Source: Scleroderma bovista (Eukaryota; Basidiomycota; Agaricomycetes; Boletales; Sclerodermataceae). From it: a stretch of 64,000 nucleotides of DNA. The notes under the pieces were generated by a model. It saw only the letters and a list, made by a program, of their open reading frames with translations. It did not search any database and was not told the DNA's origin. The stretch covers positions 1 through 64,000 of the forward strand of contig JAYMGJ010000298.1 of the NCBI GenBank assembly GCA_037178675.1. Direction: 5' to 3'. Each line of letters starts with the position of its first letter. Position 1 is the first letter of the stretch. Shown piece by piece: positions 32,495 through 44,400 of the stretch. Made by a program: the position numbers and the translations under genes.

Positions 32495-34733
32495 CTACTT
32501 GCCCTTCTTCCTGACTATATCGTCCAGCATCCAATGGTCGTGAGCTGCCAAAATAGGCTCCCCATCTCTCGCACCATCTGGCCTATCTATATCTTTTCTG
32601 TTCACGTATGGAGGATAACATACCACCTTTATTTCGCCAGCCCAGTCAAAGTCGATGATCATGAATTCAACCATCATCCCAGCTCCCTTTCTCACCATGA
32701 AGTTTACATCGCGGACATCACCATGAACAAAACCATCGCCATGTAATTGGACCAACTGCTTGCGGATTTCCTCAAAGGCTGACTTGGGGAGGCGGACTAT
32801 GTCATTCAATGGTTTGTAGCCAACGAGCTCATCCATGACCACCATGAACCAACCACCCGCGATCTGTTCAAACCCCCGCAACGCGGGTGCGAAACCTAAC
32901 TGTGCACAGCGCCAATGAGCCTCCCGTGAATATCGTCGGACAAATTTGATGCAGATTGGAACTTCAGTGCCCGAGTCTTCAACCAGCGTTCCGAAGAAAA
33001 GAAGCTTGTGATCGTCCTTGACCCGTTCTCTATAACAGAATGTTTTCTTGCTGCCATCGGCGAGAGACACGTAACTTGTGGGATATGGGAAAAGCGACGG
33101 GTGAGACAGCGTGTTAGAAAGTCCATTGACAGCCAAGACTTCGTAATATTGCTTCAGCGACCGGACAGCTTTCCGGAAAGCAGACATGTGGCGTGCTGCG
33201 GCAATTTGGTTGTCGGTATCAGTAGAATGATAATTGAAGGCCAGCGGTGTCGAAAGAATTTGAACTGCAGGACGCAGGTTCCACACAGCACCAGCAAAGA
33301 CGATGTATGGTCCTGGAGAGAGAGCGGTCTGCTTGTCAGTGAATCGTAAAGAAATCGGAAAACTAACCAAAAAGAACCAAGAGAAAACATGGCAGGGGAG
33401 ACCCCGTGCTTTCAAGCACTTGCGTTCTCGTCTGCTCAAGGTAGTACGCCGCAGCTTGCATGTATGGCTCTGAGACAGAGGCTGCTGCCTCGTTTTTGAA
33501 CTCTGCAATCACGTAGCGATATTCGCCGACGGACAAGTCACCATGCACCTGATAATCCTGGGTTCCTTTCTTCGCGGTAACGCGAAGTCCAATTCCGTAG
33601 CTTGCAAGCACTGCGTTGACCTTGTCCACTCGCTCTTCTTCGTTGTCATACACCTCCGACATGGCATTTGCAAACTTTCCGATGAAAGCATTATCTTCTT
33701 CTGTTATCGAGTGAGTCTTGCAGTCGTCCAGGAACTGCCCAAACGCCGGATGTAAAAGCGTCGCCGGAATAGTCTCTTCGGGATCGCGAGGACGGCTACA
33801 GCGTATCTGCGTTGTCGGATTTCGTTGCCACCCACGGAATGACGAAGGATGCGATGAATCAGAAGGAGCCTTTGAGGGACGACCTTTGAGGAACTCGCTC
33901 CGCGCCACTTTAATCGGATCCCCTTCGTCGGTCAGATCCTCTCCTGCGATCACTTGGCTAGAAGTCGGCGGAGGAAGTCTAAATTTCAGTATCGCTGCGG
34001 TCCGGGATTCAGTATGACTCAATGAGGTCAGACGATCACTTACGGTCGGTTTGAACAATTTCGATAACGACACAATACGCTTGGAGAACAGGGACATCCG
34101 CAAAACAATCGGATATTTTTTGTCTGCTGTTGAGGCGCTTGCCCTCATTTATATTGTCGAGATACTCCTCGATGTTATCCTCCAATATCCTGTACAGTCT
34201 TATGCAAGCAGCGGGTACATCACGAAGCTCAGCGTGACACTTTGAGAGCTGCTGTTTGACTTCCGAGATTGTTTCCTTTGATTGAATTTTCAATGAACCT
34301 TCTTGCTCAATCTCTCCACCTCGAAACCAGTAAAAGATTGTCATTGTCGGGTATGGTGTATCTGAATAACCAGTAATCAATGATAAGAGCAAGCTAGGAT
34401 TGTGACGGCCATGTACATACCGACAATGATGTGGATATGCGTTTCGGGTTGTGCTGCTGTGAACAGATCCGATAGTTTATGCAATGGTTCCAAGGGTTCC
34501 CCCAACTCAGAGAGGACGATATTGCTGAGATTTTCTTTGTGGGGTTCGGCCACGGGTTCACTGGGCTTGTAAAGAGAAAGGCAGGCCGCGTCCACGTCGC
34601 GAAAAGTTGCTGACTGCTCGTTCTTAATGGCTTCTTTCAGGGCTCCGACAGTCATTGATCTTGAAATGTTGATCTCGAAGATCTCTCTAGCATCCTGACC
34701 ACGGACCCAACAGTTGAGTGTGAGTGCTTCCAT
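32495..34733 (-). CDS. Crinkler-type protein: CRN N-terminal domain, PD-(D/E)xK nuclease-like region, protein kinase
   Basis: Four exons, 34421-34733, 34044-34361, 33368-33994 and 32495-33312, join in phase to 691 residues without stops. Residues 1-105 form a Crinkler N-terminal domain (LNCWVRGQDAREIFEI, VDAACLSLYKP, LSELGEPLEPLHKLSDLF, THIHIIV). A second ubiquitin-like segment follows (MTIFYWFRGGEIEQ...). The middle has YVIAEFKNE and EPYMQAAAYY, consistent with a restriction-endonuclease-like fold. The C-terminal 240 residues are kinase-like: VPICIKFVRR (Lys), HGDVRDVNFMV (catalytic loop) and IIDFDWAGE (DFD in place of DFG). Introns have GTATGT, GTAAGT and GTTAGT donors. CRN-nuclease-kinase proteins are a known family, secreted or intracellular effectors in some lineages; the role here is unknown. 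Confidence 0.85.
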
Positions 34734-35309
34734 GTTGTGGCACGGACGAATGAATTCACGCGCCGACTTTATGTAGGCCTCAAGGTATGCTCATGTCACG
34801 ACCACGTGATGCGTGCCAGGTGGTGCGACAACGCGCGCGCGCCACTACCTTCGCCATGTATGATAATGTTCAGCTTCTGGACCTGTGGCATTTCTCAAGT
34901 CTCCCTAAGCCAGACTCTCTTCGTAGAGGAAAATAGACGTTCCTCTATAAGGAGAGTTTGCTTTTATTCGCAAGGTGGTTACAGTCGTTCAGGAATTCGG
35001 ACGCATCGCGTTCAGAGGTCGTTCGACAGAACGTGAACTTGTACATAGCTCCAGCCATCACAAAGCTTTCAACCAGTTCCGCTGAGGAACCCGGTTGCAT
35101 ACATACCTAGAAATTCAAATCCCCTATTGCGTTCGGCAGCAAGGCTGAAATAAGTTTACGAGGCCTCCGAACGAAGAGATGGCAGTTGGTGACAATGACG
35201 ATTCGGACTATGATAAAGTTTTCATGAGGACGAAAGGATATATCACGAACCTACTGATACACAGATCACTTAATTACCTCCTCGAGACCATTACAGAAGC
35301 GATCAACGC
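34734..35309. other. Upstream region of the Crinkler gene; intergenic
   Basis: No coding content recognised. It includes the minus-strand promoter region for the Crinkler gene and, at the right, the 3' flank of the membrane-protein relic. Confidence 0.35.
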
Positions 35310-36610
35310 CCCCGTCAGAGCTCCAAGAACACCAATCATCATTCACCGCGCATACTCATCAAACTTGGTAGCGACAGGCATTCCTGCATGAGCAAAGTTA
35401 ATGGTAGCACTCCTAAGCGAGTATATGACGACGCCCGTGATGAATCCAGCGACAGAATACGCAAGAAACATGAGCGGAAGCGAAGGCATGATGCTCCGGC
35501 GCTGAAAGACCCCATCAGTATCCATATGAGTTACTGGCGAAAGGGTAATAACGCTTACAGGAAGCAGAACAAAGCCCTCTCCAGCGGTTTGTGTGCTCAG
35601 GCATAAGATGGCGACCAAACCTCCAATCCGGGTTATACTGTCCAATTCTTGCAGGGTCATGAGCGTCACCGAAGCACTGAAGATGATGGCCGACTGTGGT
35701 TAGGAGATGAGTATAACTTTCAAAAACATGGATGCGGCCCTTACCACGAGACATGTACATGTGCCGATGACGAATAGTGGAGCGCTGCTCGGCATAGCTG
35801 TGTTGTTCTCCACGTCAAAATGACTACTGTATCTCGCTCTGTCGACGAAGAGGAACGGGATCCCTAGGTCATACTAGTATGCCGACGACGATTTCCAGCA
35901 CCGTGTGCAAGATCGACGTGTACTTTGCAGTGTGCATATGGCTGATGTCGTGGGGTAGAGGTCTGTGCGGCCTGAGGTGCACCTGGTGCCAATGTGTTGC
36001 GCGTAGTGTACAAGATAAGACAGTCATTCCATGCAGTCGATGCAAAAACAAAACATACCGACTCGTAATAGGATTCGCGCGACCATGCGCGTGTATGAAA
36101 CTGGTACTGACAGTTCCTCGGGCTTATTCATGAAGACTGACGGAGCACTGTCTGTAGGATCGTTGACGATGAGAGTTGGAATGGGCTGGGCAGGGGGAGG
36201 TGCGGGGACTTCTTCAGGTACAGACGGTGCTGGAGTAGGACCGCGAGCTGACTCTGTACCTTCAGCAGAGATGACCTCTCCGGAAAGCGGGGACGGCCCT
36301 TTCGGGAGAGCAGGTGCGGGGTCAGGAGATAAGGCTGCGGCCTCGCAAATGGGCGAGTCAGGAATAGGGCTGGGTGTCGATACAGCGGGTTGAGCTGGAG
36401 TCTGTAGTTTGGTGAGGGATGAACTAGAGTCCTTGCACTCGAGTGTGGGTGGATAAAAAGAGCCTGTGGTGGATGCGGTATCGGAGTCGGGGGGCGGGGG
36501 GCGGGAGTTGCTGAGCCTGCGTGGCCAGGGATACTGAATGCAGTCGAGGAGCATCACATCACCGTCCCAACGCGTGAGCGAAAGGTCGAATTTTTCGGGG
36601 GAGTACTAGT
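35310..36610 (-). pseudogene. Hypothetical membrane protein with Pro/Ser-rich N terminus
   Basis: Minus strand. A Pro/Ser/Glu-rich soluble part (36600-36060; RWDGDVMLLDCIQYPWPRR, then PAPSVPEEVPAPPPAQP) precedes membrane segments. These are SSAPLFVIGTCTCLV (about 35760-35800), an intron, SVTLMTLQELDSITRIGGL, VAILCLS, another intron (GTAAGC...TTTCAG), RRSIMPSLPLMFLAYSVAGF, ITGVVIYSLRS and TKFDEYAR. There TGA replaces an expected TGG, and MMIGVLGALTGALIASVMV, the last helix, is then cut off. I know similar four-helix hypothetical proteins in Agaricomycetes but no function. Exon joins in the middle are not fully resolved. Confidence 0.5.
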
Positions 36611-37689
36611 GGCCATGGCTGAAGGGATGGAACAGATAATTAGGGGGTGGTGCTGGGGCGGAATGGGAAGCGAGAGGGTGGAGCAGTGAGGACATGCCTG
36701 GCGGCTTTTCGACAAGGGGGGCATATAATCGCGAGGTGGGTGAGGCATAGTACATGGGGTGCAAGTGTGCAAAGTGCGATATCGCGAGCGAAACACGCTG
36801 ATACGCTTCATGCGGCGACGACTCGAGCCCTGGGCCTGAGCACTGAGCACTGCGGGCAGGACACGGTGCAGTCGAGTTGTCCGCTGCTGCGAATCAAGGA
36901 ACCTGAGCCTCGATACACGTGTAGGACACTTTCATTCCAAGGACTGGTGGCACTAGATGCGAAGACCAAAACAAATTATAGGGCAGACACAGGAGGATCG
37001 CGTGTTGTCGAGATCTTGGGTTTCGTTCGCTGAACGTCATCTCTTTAGTCCTATCTAGGTCTTGTCGATTCTAATACAGACAATTCATTGCTTGACCCAT
37101 TTCGTACTCCCAAGGTGACCATCAAACCTGTGGCCGAGCCTCGTAGCTTCAGCACGGTGTCACTACTAGCAGTAGCACATCACGATCTGATCATCTCGCC
37201 GTAGCTACGGCAGTTCCTCGAAGACGCAATCTTGTCCACCGACACGACAAGGGCACCCGACCTATCCACGGGCTTACCCAGCACGATCCGCTTGTGCAGC
37301 GCACAGAGTGCAGCCCCTTCGGGGGTTCCACGCACAAGGGCGATTGTGGTAATGAGCGGGAGAGGTGATGAATTGGTCGGAGGGAGGGGGTGGTTGAGTC
37401 CGTGGTAAAGTGAGAGTTGATGGGATTAGTACAAGTATTCAAAAGACACAAACTTTGTAGACGAGTATCCATTCATTGGTTCATAGCAACACTGACGAGT
37501 AGTCGAGACCATGCGCTGGGAATCGAACTGAGATCATGGCATGAGCACTCAGCAGGGTCATAGAGTAAATAATTACATCCAGCATACACACCTGTTGTCT
37601 CGATTGTGCTCTTACAGTTGGCTCGATCGGCTTCGTCTTCTCATGGCTCGTTGACGTAGCCAATATCTGGATGGTCCAATCTGAGCTCC
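36611..37689. other. No recognisable gene
   Basis: Scattered short ORFs on both strands, none recognised. Possible 5' exon of the membrane-protein relic between 36620 and 36850, unproven. Confidence 0.35.
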
Positions 37690-38510
37690 TTTGCTTTGGG
37701 TCTACGATACACAGGCATCGAAGTCAGGAGACATAGGTAAATGCGGAACTGGGCAAGTAGTGGGGGTGTGATATGAGAGTGCGTACGTGATTCTGTGGCC
37801 ACGGCCGTCCGACTCTGAAGTCATCGGTAGCCTGATGCGCGATCCGCAAAACACGCAAAGGTGCTGACGCACGTTCAGTCCCGCGCAGACAACGCATATA
37901 TACGAACGCGCGAAAGGAGACGCCCATGCTCGCCTTGTTCCCATTCCTCCCACCAGGGGATAAGCCTGCCATTCGCATCGGTGCATTGTCCTGCATGTCT
38001 TCGTTTCTTTCTTTGTTTCTGTCGTCTGAGGGCTTCTTCCTCTGTGGCGAGTTTGACGGTGGGTAGACTGGCGTGTACGTCTGCCTCCATGACCGTCCCT
38101 TGCTCATCCACGGTGCGACCATAACCCGCGGGGACGAAGTCTTTGAAAGGGGTGATGATGACACCGGGTGGAGGAGGGGGAATCCGCTGGTGGGCAGACA
38201 CGGGGATGGGCCAGATTATGAATGTGGATCGCAGATATTCGCAGTGAGATTCGCGTCCATCATCTCCGCGGACGAGCCTCGTCTGCCTCGTCGAGCTGGG
38301 TGCGACATCGCAACGGACCTAGACGGAGGAGGAAATGGCTGGTTTTGCCCAGCACTACTATCGTCTGGTTAATGGGGAGCGTCGGCGCGGGTGGGAGTGG
38401 AAGCGGTGGAGGGAATGAGGGAGGGACATATCCAGTTGCAGGGGTGCGTCGATTATCCTGGAACAAGTACGGCGTATACGTGTTGCTAACCCCTGCGACA
38501 CTTGGCAACA
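37690..38510 (-). pseudogene. Conserved basidiomycete hypothetical, fragment
   Basis: Minus frames contain TGYVPPSFPPPLPLPPAPTL, then RIPPPPPGVIITPFKDFVPA, GYGRTVDEQGTV, EEEALRRQKQRKKRR, DANGRLIPWWEEWEQGEHGR and, in another frame, DDFRVGRPWPQNHVRTL. The WWEEWE...GRPWP pattern recurs in Agaricomycete hypothetical proteins. A frameshift after LLSR and missing ends indicate a relic. The basic KQRKKRR stretch could be a nuclear signal. Confidence 0.5.
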
Positions 38511-41466
38511 GCCTAGTGTCTTACCACTCTCCACCGTCCGCTTCCAAATTCTTGGACACATACAAGGGTGCACGTGCTGTCGCAACATGTCCAATGCCCT
38601 CCCCCCAACTTCCGATGCCAGAGCCGCCCGGTCATTCCAACAAACAGGCGTCGCGCCTTGGCGCATATCTCAACCAAATCAGATGAGTCTGTCCTTTTGA
38701 GGGGGCATCCCATTGAACATGTTACAAGCAGTTTCGTCTATCCAGTGACCTTTATGGCACCAGTCTCGACCATTTTGTCAGGTTTTCCCGCCTGTATGGT
38801 CGGCGTAGTGCCAGTATGTGTTCATTTCCCCCTCACCGGACCTCACGAGACAACCCACTAGCGCACGGACTAGAACAAATACAATCTCCTGGCTCCATCA
38901 AGTCCTCCGACATGGCGTTGGGTCATGATTATATTGAAGTCTGAAATCACAGCGTCCACTCCATACATCTTCATGGACCTTTGTCTGCCAAAGGACGTTC
39001 CTCTTGGGCAGCCAACCATTTTCGGATTTGCCAAACTGTCTGCTGGGTCTGACGCGAATTCCTCATGTCCTGTGCCCTAGTGCAGAAGAGGCAACTTAGG
39101 GCTGCCTAGATATTATTACGAACCCATGCCCCACTGCTTTGGCGGACGCATTTTTCCGAACACCAGCAAGGCTTAGCGTCAGCCACATGAGCAATGAGTA
39201 CTTTATGCACAGCCCTCACGAATGGAACCTCCGAACCGGCTCCACTGGTCTGCAAGTCTCCTCCGCACGGACCTCGTCACTCTCCGGGTCGACCAACATC
39301 CCAGGTAGCGCGTCGCTCCACTTCACATCCCTCTTAGTCATCAACCGACAGCACGTAACGAGTGCGACGTCCTTCGAGAGGCCGTGCAGCACAGTAGCGT
39401 TCTTGTCGGGCGCGTGCTTGGAGACAAAAGCGTACGAGTGTGAGGCCGATCCAGGGAAGGAAGCATACATTGGACAGCCTTAGGCAGGTTGGATGGTCAG
39501 GTGGAGACGCGACGTGAACGAGCTGCAGCAGCAGAAATCGAGCTGGAGCAACGACGTCATGGGCTGATTTACGGCGCTCATCCGTGCAAGTCGCGCGCGC
39601 GAGAAAGAGGCACCAATCAAGGCGGCCATCGTAGCATGCAGTCGAGCGGGAGCTATTGGCACGGTATCACGAGAAGCATGTCTGGAGTCACAAGATGCGG
39701 AAGTGCGTCGACGTACGGCTCGACGGAGGTGATGGGAGTGAATCTAGGAGTCGAGCTGTGAAAGAGGACACAACTGACGCAGATGTTTGAGTGGAAGGTG
39801 GAGGAGCTGAGGCTGAAACAAAATCTACTCAATGACGAGAGGAGGGGGAGGGTAGAGATTGGCAAACCAGGTGAGGCTACTTGAAAGGCTGTTCAATGAT
39901 GCGTCCACACATACCGCTGCTCCTCTATCTCCCGCACAAGCAAACAGCAGCCGCCGAAACTGCAAGAATCAGCAAACAAGACACGCATCTTACATCCATG
40001 GCTGGGAACTATGGGAATTCGTGAACTAATACTCATAAATGCAGTCATTAACTCACAGTAATACTCAATAATTGATACAACCGCCAACGTACGGCAATAT
40101 ACTGGTGTAGATCCAATGATACCCGCAAGCACATCGTATTATTGCAACCTCACCTATAGTCGTGTAAAATTCGCGCTATGCGGCAGTTGCACCTGATGGA
40201 GGAAGTTGAGTGGTAGCTAGGAATGCAGACCAGTTTCCTGTCCTGGACACGCTCTCCCTTTAGCATGGGACATTGAGAAGTCATTGTCGCAATTGACCAT
40301 TCACAAAATGTGCTTGATCCGGTTTCAAGCCTGCGATGGCCACAGAGGTCCGAAACTCGAATGTACCGGGCTGCTTATATGGAGCGATTACGACGAGCCA
40401 ACTCTCAATCCCATAGCACTGCCCAGACATCGCACATGTCTGCTACGACATCCATTAATGTGTCGTACACTCTGGGAGGGGCGGTCGCAAATAGGCACCA
40501 CCGAAGAACAGGAAACTGGCCACACTGTGATACATGCAGATGGGAGCATGCGTTGAATTATCTTCAAGTTGAGATCTAGTTCACCGCGATGCTACATGTC
40601 AGGCAATGCTTGTTGCAACAACGGAGACAACCCCGTGTAAGCGTCGCCTTGGCGTTTGGTGACGGTCCACAGTTGACATCGGTCAGCGACACCAACACTT
40701 CCATGATCATCGCAAACAGATTGATGATCCAGGGTGCTGCCATTGGGCACAACGAGTTTCTGGAAGTAGTAAGCCCTGCGGTATGTTGCATTTCTCACAG
40801 CATGGCATGAAACGAGACGACAAGTACTCACTGTCCGTACATTATTAACTATGACCCTAGGAAGGACAAGGCCCCACTGTTCGCAATCATGTACCAGCCG
40901 TTATCAAGTACACATATATTGAGCACCGTGTTGAGAACAGTGAAAAGTGTGTTGACTCTGGGAAGTGTCTGATAAAGCAATCATCCTTGCATCGTGTAGG
41001 CGGTTCGACGTTGGCTGGAGCCTCCAACCGCATGAGCACACCACTGAACTACTTCAACAATGAAATCATGTTTGCATGGAATGCCTTCTGGTGTGTTCCT
41101 CGCGTTTCAGATCATAGTAGCATCAATTGCATTCATGAAAGCGGGGTCTGACAGTGCCATTCAAGTTACACCCGGTCCAAATTGCATTTCGAAATTCATT
41201 CAGTGGAGTTGTCCATAGCTATAACTGCAATTTGAGATCCCTAATGTTTCGGGGTAAACTTTGGGAGCATTCAGCCCTATTCAGCCGTAAATTCACATCG
41301 ATTATCTCATCAGACCACGTCACTGCACCATAAAGTCCAGATTTCACTCAGTGGAACTGCTCAGCAGAGCTCCGTTCGACTTGATATAAAGCTTTCTAGT
41401 GATACGATTTCACAGCAAACCAATTTCTGCGAGAATGGCTCCCGGACGGCACTTGAGCAAGTTTTG
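38511..41466. other. Long gene-poor stretch
   Basis: No recognised gene in almost 3 kb. A minus ORF at 39216-39470 (HAPDKNATVLHGLSKDVALV) looks protein-like but is not recognised. Plus 39480-39870 has Glu/Arg/Gln-rich frames of no clear family. The last about 120 bp before 41467 include an out-of-frame upstream ATG (41434) overlapping the GTPase B start. Confidence 0.4.
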
Positions 41467-44400
41467 ATGGCTCTGCCATTCAGGAACTCTGGGCAGCGTG
41501 CTTCAGGTTCCAACGAAGCGGGTGAGTAGTAGCTGGGTCTAGTCACCACGACTGTATGTTCATTATTCAAAGACATAGTGGCAGACGTTCTGGATCCTGC
41601 GAAAGTCCAAAGACACTTCGACCGCATTGGCCACTTCAGGATCCTTGTCCTTGGCAGGTCAAATGCAGGTAAAACAACACTCTTGCAGCGTGTTTGCAAT
41701 ACAACAGAGCTCCCGGGGATCTTCAATGCCAAAGGTGAAAAGGTCAACTACCTCATCCTGCCACAGCACATGTTCCTTCAAGGTACTGATGCATGACATT
41801 TCGCAGATTGATGCTGCGATTGTGCAGGGGTCATTAGAGGCGAGCTACCCTACTAGGAGCTTGTTCAGTGACATGAACTAGACTAACTCCATTCAGAGGG
41901 GATATCATAACATTGAAGATGAACTGATTTTCCGAAGCAACCCAGGTTTGGTATTTCATGACTCACGAGGATTCGAGACTGGATCTGTGAAGGAGCTGAA
42001 CTTGATGAAGGACTTTGTCACTGATCGAGCATGCACATTGAAGTTGGAAAAGCGTATCCATGCCATCTGGTGGGATCACAACTGCAGTTGTGATATATCA
42101 TATAAACTTGATGGTGAACTAGGTTTTGCATCTCAATGGCTGATTATGAGAGGCCAATCTTGGCTGCAGAAGAGAAGTTCTTCAATGAATGCAATACAGG
42201 AAATGGTAGGCTACCTCATTATTTGGAGTGGTACCACTATGATTCTGATATGATTATTGGGGAGTACCTGTGATTGTTGTGTTGACAAAGGGTGATGCCT
42301 TAAGGTTGCCTGCTCTCAACAAAATCATGAGACAAGAGGGTTTGACAATGAGAGAAGCAAAGCCAAGGGTTGAAGAGTTTTCAGCAGAGATGTTAAGTGA
42401 ACTGTGGGCAAGAATTGAAAGCCAGTTGAGTGGCTGCAATTATCCTCCAAAGGCCTATTTGTCAACAGCCAGTGAGTCATGGATTGACTCCATATTATGT
42501 TGATACTAATATGGACATGTCAATGTAGATATGAATCAAGAGGGTGCTGATTGTGGTTCGCTCCTAAGATGCACAACAGATGCTCTTGATAAGGTGGAAC
42601 TGCAAAAGCTAGTAATTTCAACTCAGCAAGCCAACATCATTCTTAATATTGAATACTCAGTCAAGCAGTGAGTGAGACTGACATATCATAATGTGCTGAC
42701 ATTGATACTGTGCAGAGCACTGTTATACTATGTGGTGCAAAACAAATTTGACAAGAAACTCATTGAAAGGGACATGATAAGCTGGATGCCATCTAAGGTT
42801 GGGCAAACATTTACCTTGGTATGCCATCATAGAATTGGGCTCTAACTATTATTATTGCTGGGTTGGCATGATAGTATGTGAGTAATTCCAAGTCAAATTC
42901 AGCTGGTTCCCTTCTCACTGGCCTCATCCCCACTCTGGCCTTGTTTACATGACAGTGGGTGAGTGGTTTCATGCCAGGTTCAGCTCGGTCCTCTCTCACA
43001 GTCCTCACACCTACTCTGGTCCTATTTGCTTGACAGGTAGTGAGTGATTTCATGTCAGGTCCAGCTACTAGGTCATTTCTCACTGACCTCACTCCCACTT
43101 TGGTTGTGTTGGCTTGACAGTTGGTGAGTGATTTCATGCCAGGTCCAGCTGGGTCCTTCTCATTGTTCTCACTCCCATTCTGATCCTGTTGGCTTGAAAG
43201 GAAGTGAGTGATTTGTTGCTAGATCCAGCTGGGTCCCTTCTCACTGTGCTCACTCCCACTCTGGTTTTGTTGGCTTGATAGAGAGTGAGTGATTCCATGT
43301 CAGATACAGCTGAGTCCCTTCTTGATTCTCCTCACTCTTTCTCTGCTTCTGTTGGCCTGACAGTTTGTGAGTAATTTCATGCCAGGTTCAGCTGAGTCCC
43401 TTCTCACTATCCTCATTTTTGTTTGCTTGACAGGAAGTGAGTGATTTCATGCCAGGTACAACTGGGTCCCTTCTGACTGTCCTCACTCCCATTCTGGTCC
43501 TGTTGGCTTGACAGGAGGTGAGTGATTTCATGTTAGGTCCAGCTAGATCCCATCTGACTATCCTCACTCACTCTCATTCTGTTGACTTGACAGAGTGTGA
43601 GTGACTCTTTCATGCAAGGTTCAGCTTGGATCCCTTTTCACTGTGCTCACTCCTACTCTAATCCTGTTGGCTTGACAGAGAGTGAGTGATTTAATGCCAG
43701 GCCTAGCCAAGTCCCTTCTCACTGTCCTCACTCTCACTCTGATCCTGTTGGCTTCACAGGAAGTGAGTGATTCCATACCAGGGCCAGCTGAGTCCCTTCT
43801 CACTATCCTCATTTTCACTCTGGTCTTGTTGGCTTGATAGGAAGTGAGTGATTTCATGTCAGGTCCAGCTGGGTTCCTTTGACTGTCCTCATTCACACTT
43901 TGGTCCTGTTGGCTTGATAGGCAGTGAGTAATTTCATGCCAGGTCCAACTGGGTCCCTTCTCACTGTTCTCACCCACACTCTGGTCCTGTTGGCTTAACA
44001 GTGGGTGAGTAATTTTATGCCAGGTCCAGCTACCCTTCTCATTGTCCTCATTTCCATTCTGATCCTGTTGGCTTGACAGGATGTAAGTGATTTCATGTTA
44101 CATATAGCTGGGTCACTTCTCACTATTCTTCTTTCCACTGTGGCCCTGTTGGCTTGACAGGATGTGAGTGATTTGATGCCAGGTCCAGCTGGGTCCCTTC
44201 TCACTGTTCTCATCACACTTTGATCCTGTTGGCTTGACAGAAAGTGAGCATTTTCATGCCATGTCCAGCTGTGTCCCTTCTCACTGTCCACATTCCAACC
44301 TTGGTCCTATTGGCTTGATAGAGAGTGAGTAATTTCATGCCAGGTACAGCTGGACCCCTTCTCATTGTCCTCACTCCAACTCTGGTCCTGTCATCTTGAT

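Noticed and set aside
36031..36393. 120-codon Gly-rich plus ORF
   Set aside because: Antisense of the Pro/Ser-rich part of the minus-strand membrane-protein relic.
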